Under the pieces are notes generated by a model that was given only the letters and a program-made list of their open reading frames with translations, was not told the DNA's origin and made no database searches. Positions 57,726 to 64,000 of a stretch of 64,000 nt of DNA are shown here, piece after piece. The stretch is from Cunninghamia lanceolata (taxonomy: Eukaryota > Streptophyta > Pinopsida > Cupressales > Cupressaceae), in assembly GCA_027924645.1 (NCBI GenBank), contig BSBN01001687.1, positions 806,001 through 870,000 of the forward strand, read 5' to 3'. A program made the translations under genes and the position numbers. Numbering within the stretch: position 1 is the stretch's first letter; each line of letters opens with the position of its first letter.

Positions 57726-60098
57726 ATGCAAGTGATGAGGTCTTTTATTGTGTACTCTCGAGAGCAACGGGTGCCTTCAGTGATGGAGCTATTTGATGCT
57801 TTTGATGATGCTATGCGAGGTCGACTAGTGTGGCTAGGGCTTTTGATACCTGCATAGATGCCAGTGCTACGAGCTCATAGAACTTTGATGACAGCTCTCC
57901 TAGAGCGTTATTGCCCTGAGACATGTTCTTTTCTGCTTCCTACGGGCAAGATCACTATTACTCTTGAGGATGTTTATCACATCCTCAAGATACCCATTCA
58001 CAGGTAGCGGGTGATATATGATACGAGGAGGGGACGGAGGGCCCTACTTAGAGTATTTACCCATGGTTGGATAATGTTGGTATTAGAGAGTCAGGAGATG
58101 AGCTATGAGGGGACACTGGTGGCAGGTGCAGATCATTTCTCGTTATTCCTGTATGCATTGATTAGCAGCGTAGTGATGCCAGATCGGCGAGGTAGAGGCT
58201 TTCCGGTTAGGTGAAGAGAGGTTATTAAGGGGATGGTTTGACATGGGATGGTGTATGCCTGGGGGCCCTATATTCCAGCGCATCTATACCATGAGATACA
58301 TACAATTGTTTATCATTGTGATTCAGCATTGTCAGCCAAAGTTACTTTGCTACATGTATGGGCTTGGGAGCATATTACAGTCACCAGGCTGAGATGTGGA
58401 TATTATCACTGTCAATTTAAAGCCTATGTATTTTTGTATTGAGATACAGAGTACACGTACACAGGGCAAGTTTGATATTAGCAGCGGGTTTTGGATGATG
58501 TGATTTAGGTTACTTGGCGACCCTATATTGAAGTGGAGCCATGGCCAGACGATGATGTTCACATGCCTTACACATTTCAGCGTCGGTACTTGATGGGTCA
58601 AGGCGACCATATTATTGATATGTATCTATAGTCACGGGTCATGCAGCAGTTTGGATTACGGTAGGATGTTCTACAGCCGATGGCAATATTTTCCCAGACT
58701 CCTCGAGATGCACATTTGTGGCGCCCAACCATACAACCACAAGTTGCCATAGGAGACTTTGCGGCCTTTGAGTTGGTGGTGTGGGATTGGAGGGGTGAGG
58801 TCAGAGATGCAGGTACTATGCCTTCATATGATACATGGTGGCAGATGTGGCGGCCTATGCGGTTTACAGATTCAACAGAGGAGGTAGTCATGGCAGATAA
58901 GGCTAGAGCTGAGGGGGATGAGGAGAGTGGATTGGAGGGGGATGAAGAGGGTATATTGGAGGGGGATGAGATTATTAAGGATTACATTGTGGAGGAGGAG
59001 GTGGAGGTTGGGGATGATGATGATCCAATTGATGTTTTGGCAGCAGCAGCAGCTGGGCAAGTAGGTGTTGAAGGACAGGGACAAGCAAGTGGGGATCAGT
59101 AGTTGCCCTAGTAGTAGGTACAACAACAGGTTCCTGTATAGTAGGTACATATAGGAGAGGTGTCGAGGCAGAGGGCACCTCGGTAGCATGGTGGGAGGCA
59201 GAGGATAGATAGGGAGCTTATGCCCCCACCACATGTATCACTTCAGCAAAGGCAAGTGGCTATTATAGCACAGCAGGCACTAGTATTAGAGGTGAGGTAG
59301 AGGAATGTGCAACAACACATTCCTAAGATTGCTATGGGTTTCACAGGATTAGGGCGAGCTGAGGCAAGGAGCTCAGGGGCAGGTAGGGGTTTAGAGACGA
59401 GAGATCGTTCATCCCATCGATGGCCCCGGAGCAAGGATGAGGAGGAGTTAGAGACCCTACGGGGACAGGCCGCCAGCCTACAGGAGACCTTACAGAGCTG
59501 AGATGCCGAGTTAGTGCAGTTGTGGGGCATACCTGCATTACTGGATGGGTCAGATGGGTAGATGAGTGTGTTGCAGGTGCAGCTAGCACAGGCACAAGGT
59601 GAGACAGTTACTCTGTTAGGAGAGAGGGCTCAGTGACAAGCGGCAGAGGCTAGTGCTTAATAGGCAGAGGCTAGGGCCTAGCAGGCAGAGGGGAGAGCTC
59701 AGTAGGCAAAGGGGCTGGTAGCTAGCCTACAAGGGATTGTGGCAGGGACAGGCATGGGCCCTGTATTGACATTGATGCAGACACAGATTACTCAATTGTA
59801 GGCACAGATTGGGGGATTATAGGGATAGATTGGGGAGTTGTAGGGGTAGGTGGGAGAGCAGAGAGCCCAGGCTGAGTACTATCACGCGGCCTACTGTTCA
59901 ACTGATCCAGAGGGCCAGAGGATCCTAAGCTACAGCCAGTAGAGCGGGTCACAGAGATCTGGGTCCCGTAGGTCTCGATCTATTCATTCAGTGTAGCAGT
60001 CGATGGGCCCTCCACCACAGGTACCACAACAGTAGCAAGTACAGCCACGACCAAGATTCCCTGCTAAGTCGAGAAAAGGTTCGTCAATCCAGGGCTGA
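57726..60098 (+). pseudogene. E5 antisense ORF with plant mobile domain (PMD)
   Basis: Starts M-Q-V-M-R-S-F at 57726 and stays in one frame for 791 codons to TGA 60096-60098, with about 30 in-frame stops and no visible shift. Residues ~50-330 fit the plant mobile domain (aminotransferase-like) found in MAIN proteins and in transposons: L-L-E-R-Y-C-P-E-T-C-S-F, L-P-T-G-K-I-T-I-T-L-E-D-V near 57.96 kb, L-L-H-V-W-A-W-E-H near 58.36 kb, W-R-P-Y-I-E-V-E-P-W near 58.52 kb and R-D-A-H-L-W-R-P near 58.71 kb. An acidic stretch (58.9-59.05 kb) and a Gln/Ala/Glu-rich coiled tail (59.2-59.7 kb) follow. Its role for the element is unknown. It runs against E5 gag-pol. Confidence 0.82.
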
Positions 60099-60205
60099 TG
60101 TATAGTGTTGTATATGTTTATGAGCCCTTTGAGGCCTTTTGTATCATGACTTGTATTATTTTGAGTGATGTACATTATGCATTATGAGACTTGATGATCT
60201 ATGAC

Positions 60206-60621
60206 GACGATGATGATTTATGCATTTATGATGTGTTACGGATGTATGCATTTATGTTTCCTAGTGATGCTTATGTTTATGGATGTTTATGTTTATGTTT
60301 ATGTTTATGGATTATGCATATTATGATGATGTAATGATTTTATGAGATGTTATGGATGTACTAATGTTGTATGTGATGGATATATGTATGATTTGCCTAT
60401 GGTGATGTTGTGAGACGATGATGATTTATGCATTTATGATGTGTTACGGATGTATGCATTTATGTTTCCTAGTGATGCTTATGTTTATGGATGTTTATGT
60501 TTATGTTTATGTTTATGGATTATGCATATTATGATGATGTAATGATTTTATGAGATGTTATGGATGTACTAATGTTGTATGTGATGGATATATGTATGAT
60601 TTGCCTATGGTGATGTTGTGA
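60206..60621 (+). repeat. 208-base perfect tandem duplication
   Basis: Units 60206-60413 and 60414-60621, each starting GACGATGATGATTTATGC and ending GGTGATGTTGTGA. I see no mismatch between them. Each unit itself contains TTTATG-type short repeats. Confidence 0.9.
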
Positions 60622-62712
60622 TGGATGTTTAGTCAGATTGGATGGATGTAGAATTTGAATTATAGCTATACAGGTTGTGTGATCAATCATATCATATCAG
60701 GTACTAAATCAATACCTTCCATGTGTTATTAGTTAGATTTCCACATGCATGTAATAACAACAGGATTTATGATAATGATAGATCATGGATGTTATATGTT
60801 TTATCTATGTGATGTATGTTTTGACTATGGATTATGATGTGAATGTAAAATGCAAATAAATGCTTAGATTAATAAACATTTATTATGGATGTAAAAATGT
60901 AATGGAATGGAATTATATGCTTATCTTAATAAACATATATTATGTATGCAAATGGAAAAAATGAAAATGCAATGGTTTAAATGGTTATGATAATGCAACT
61001 AATGTTTTAATGTAAATGATGTATGTAGTGATCAAGTCATGATACACATGATGTTTTTGTACAACCCTGGATGATGGGGCTTGGTGGTAGGGGGATAGGT
61101 AGGGAGGGGGAATGATTTATGGACTGGATAAGGGTAGGACTGGTTATGGTTAGATTGGGGAAGGGAGTGGGATGGGGAATGAGTGAGTTTCTAGGTCATG
61201 ATACACCATGTCATTGAGGGGGGATTTGTTTCGGTTCGAGATGTGTTAGGTTGGTTGGGATGAGTGAGATGGGGGGGTTAGAAGATTTTTTTGAGGGGGG
61301 GAATAAACAAGAGGTTGAAAAATCTAGGCCCATATAGTATGGTTGGATGAGTGATAGAAAGATGAATTGAGCTAGCAATAGTAGTTGCATAAGATTAAGT
61401 GAGAGCATTTCTTAATTTATTGTAGCAATGTAGGATACACTTCACAAAGGTATGAGATGACCTAAGTGATGATATATACCTGACAATTGCATGGACTAGA
61501 TCCACAAACAATAGGTTGATTTCATGCATGCCCAAGGTAGTATAACCTTGCCTAGCCGAGGAAGGGGACTCATAGCCATGAGTGTTCATAGTACATATAA
61601 GGTATTAATGCCTGTATATGCAAATGAGGCACATCATGCTAGAACCAGCCCAGGCTTCAAGATATGAATACTATTCTTGGAGTAATGAAACCAACCCACA
61701 AGCACAGCATACAAAAATAATGACCATGTCTACTCCAAGCGTTGTTCACCACTTACCATGATATGATGAGATCAAGGTAGCTTTGGAAATGGCCTAGAAC
61801 AAGACAAGAAGATAAAAATCAATAATAAAAAAGACCAACAAAAAGATACAAATAGCCATTGTGTGCTCTTGCCAAGATAAGTGTTGATAGGATGACAAGT
61901 TCTTGTCCATTGTAGGAATGATATATCCTAGGATACGAATTGGTTGGATTTTGTTGGCTAATTTTTTGAAAAGTGGGCAAAAGGACAGTCATGCCATGTG
62001 TTGGATTATAGTTGGTATGTTGATTGATGATTTTTGTGTGAGGCACGATGTTTCAGCCCTATGCTTAGCGTGTGTATCATTTGTTGGATTTAGCAAGCTC
62101 AATAAATAGGGACCATCCAAATGGGTTGGATGGGTGCATCTTATGTATCTGAGTACTGGATACGTCCTTCATATTCTAGACTACCTACATACCTTGTGTC
62201 CATGGGATCAAGGTACTTTCAAGATACGGGTGAGATGAATATGTAGTTCTGGCAAGACTTGATGATGTGGGAATGGTTTAGGATGGATGTTGAGGATGAA
62301 GTGATAATGATATTGGGTGATTGTGAGGATGTTGCAAATCGTGATGATGTCCTGGGAGTGGATTTGGATTTTTTTTATTTTCTAATGTTTTTGGATTTTT
62401 CTAATTTTAGTTGTATAGAAGGAAGCTTACAAGGATCTTTGTACCACAGATTAGCCTTGGGTAGGATGATGTGGGGTGGGTGATTGATGTTTCTAAATTC
62501 TAATCCATGGAAGGTGTTTTTGGTACGGGGTGTCGTGATGGAAAGAGGACTTATTAGATGGTCAAACCGGCCACTACACATGGCACCTGAAACAGGTTTT
62601 CACAATGGTACCAATCCAAGGTGTCACCGAAGTGATTTTCACCATTAGATGTCTTTATTGCACTCGAGTTTTTTTTTTTTTTTTTGTATTTTTGCTTGGG
62701 ATACTTGATGGG
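60622..62712. other. E5 spacer between pol and antisense ORF
   Basis: About 2 kb without supportable genes. It is rich in ATGATG and ATGTTT words up to 61.05 kb, G-rich at 61.08-61.31 kb, and has a run of 17 T at about 62668-62684. Confidence 0.5.
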
Positions 62713-63990
62713 TTATGCATAGAACTTTTTCAGATGCAAAATGTTCATAAGCTCATCCAAAGGCTGCCCCTTAGGTGTTGCAAGCTGATATGCCCCTGAT
62801 TCGTAGCTGGCAGTGATGACATAGGGCCGTAACCTATTAGGTTTAAATTTTCCTTTCTTAGGGCGTTCCTGCAGATTCTTTTGGTTTTCCATGAGGATAA
62901 GGTCACCTACTTCAAACTTGTGGTTCTTGATTTTCTTATTGTAGCTTCTTCTTAGATGGTTTTGATAGGCTTGCAGATGGTTAAGTGCATGCAGGCGTTT
63001 CTCATCCAGTAATTCTAGCTCATGTAGCCTTGCAACTTGGTATTCCTCATCAATGATTATGTTTTGCAGAGATACTCTTAGGGATGGGAGCTCGACCTTA
63101 ATAGGTAGGATAGCTTCGAATCTGAATATAAGGGAAAATGGAGTGGCTCCTATGGGTGTGTGGATTCTTGTGTGATAGGCCCATAGGGTGGGATTGAGCT
63201 AAAGGTGCCAGTCACAGCTAGCTTCATTAATTGTATTCTTTAGAATACGGAGGATGGTTTTATTTGAAGCTTCATCTTGACCATTACCTTGGGGGTAATA
63301 TGGAGTGGAGAAATGGTGTTGGATTTGGAATTTCTCACATAGGGTGTGGACTTCTTGGTTTTTGAATGGTTTTCCATTATCTGTGATAATCGAATGGGGG
63401 ATGCCATAATGACATATGATGTAATGAAGGATGAACTTGGATATTTGGATTCCAGTGGTGAAAGTGAGTGGTATTGCTTCCACCCACTTGGTGAAGTATT
63501 CGGTAGCAGTGATGATGAATTTATGGCCATTTGATGAGGGTGGATGGTTCTTTCCTATGAGGTCAAGCCCCCACTGTGAAAAGGGCCACGGAGTCATAAT
63601 TGGTTGTAGTTCCTGTGATGGTGCATGAATGAGATCTCGATGTTGTTGACATGGCAGGCACTTCTTTATGAACTAGTAGGTGTCTCACTCCATGGTTGGC
63701 CAATAGTACTCAGTCCTCAAGATCTTCTTAGCTAAAGTAGGACCACTCGAGTGTGCCCCACAAATGCTTTCATGTACCTCTTACAAGGCCACTTTAGCTT
63801 CCCTAGAGTCTAAACATCATAAAAGCGTGACATCAAGGCTCCTTTTGTATAGGGTATCTCCTACAAGAATGAAGCGGGAGGCTCGACGGATGAAGCTTTT
63901 TTGTTGCGATGTGGATAAGTTGGGGGGAATGATGTAATTATGGAGGTACATATATGTTTCTTAATACCACAGGGAGAGAGGACCAACAAT
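62713..63990 (-). pseudogene. E5 pol: integrase
   Basis: Minus strand, ending with H-L-K-K-F-Y-A and TAA at 62713-62715. The N-terminal zinc part has H-E-S-I-C-G-A-H (about 63.76 kb) and C-L-P-C-Q-Q-H (63.65 kb). The core is open and has D in W-G-L-D-L-I-G (63.57 kb), D in I-T-D-N-G-K-P-F (63.38 kb) and E in G-N-G-Q-D-E-A-S-N-K-T (63.27 kb), so the D-D-E triad is intact. The C-terminal part shows V-G-D-L-I-L-M-E-N (62.9 kb) and R-P-Y-V-I (62.84 kb). A few stops (for example near 63.2 and 63.68 kb). The rest of pol lies beyond the window. Confidence 0.88.
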
Positions 63991-64000
63991 TTTGCACACT

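Larger units (their letters stand above)
55260..64000 (-). mobile_element. E5: Tat-type Ty3/gypsy element with antisense PMD ORF, 3' part
   Basis: In element direction (right to left): integrase end of pol (to 62713), spacer, antisense ORF with plant mobile domain, polypurine tract and 3' LTR. The 5' part lies beyond the window. It sits inside E4 gag. Extra ORFs antisense to gag-pol and located between pol and the 3' LTR are known in Tat-lineage elements. Confidence 0.82.

Noticed and set aside
58872..59234. Minus-strand frame of 120 codons over the antisense PMD ORF
   Set aside because: It overlaps the acidic and Gln-rich part of the PMD frame, where the complement stays open by composition; no motif.
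62668..62684. Run of 17 T as the tail of a minus-strand retroposon
   Set aside because: It lies just past the pol stop with no target duplication or retroposon body visible beside it.

Overview
The window is seed-plant nuclear DNA made almost entirely of old, nested LTR retrotransposons of the Ty3/gypsy superfamily. A large-genome gymnosperm such as a conifer is the likeliest source; that is an inference from the nesting, the lineages and the decay, not something one sequence proves. I see no ordinary host gene, rRNA, tRNA gene or CRISPR array. Every coding region is a transposon remnant broken by stops and frameshifts. Most changes between repeat copies are transitions, as expected for methylated, silenced DNA.

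Five LTR elements (called E1 to E5 here) and one SINE can be separated. E1 (minus strand) is split: its gag is at 38.1-39.6 kb, and its protease and the end of its pol are at 2.0-3.14 kb. Between them lies E2 (3144-38083, minus strand), laid out as LTR - internal - LTR - internal - LTR with three LTR copies of about 7.2, 7.4 and 7.9 kb. Each E2 LTR has a TATA box and, about 0.5-0.8 kb downstream of it, a remnant of a reading frame of about 1,320 codons ('ORF0') on the same strand as gag-pol. The first internal region keeps the primer site, gag, an RNase H-like domain and reverse transcriptase but has lost the integrase core. The second keeps reverse transcriptase, RNase H and integrase but has lost the primer site and the front of gag.

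E3 (43973-50230, plus strand) is a full-length chromovirus with matching LTRs, a 5-base target duplication (CTAAT), a Met-initiator-type primer site, gag, protease, reverse transcriptase, RNase H, integrase and a chromodomain-like tail. All are decayed, with catalytic Asp to Asn changes in reverse transcriptase and RNase H. E4 (from 50945, plus strand) has an LTR, a primer site, a 2.3 kb leader and a gag that is cut off at about 55.26 kb by E5 (55260 to beyond the window, minus strand). E5 shows its 3' LTR, polypurine tract, an antisense plant-mobile-domain ORF (57726-60098), a long spacer and the integrase end of pol. A tRNA-derived SINE (56021-56301) with a 17-base target duplication sits in the E5 LTR.

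The points of most interest are the coding-size LTR of E2 with its internal ORF0, the three-LTR recombinant structure with complementary deletions, an RNase H-like domain lying upstream of reverse transcriptase in E2, and the E5 antisense ORF, which stays in one frame for 791 codons but carries about 30 stops that are mostly TAG.
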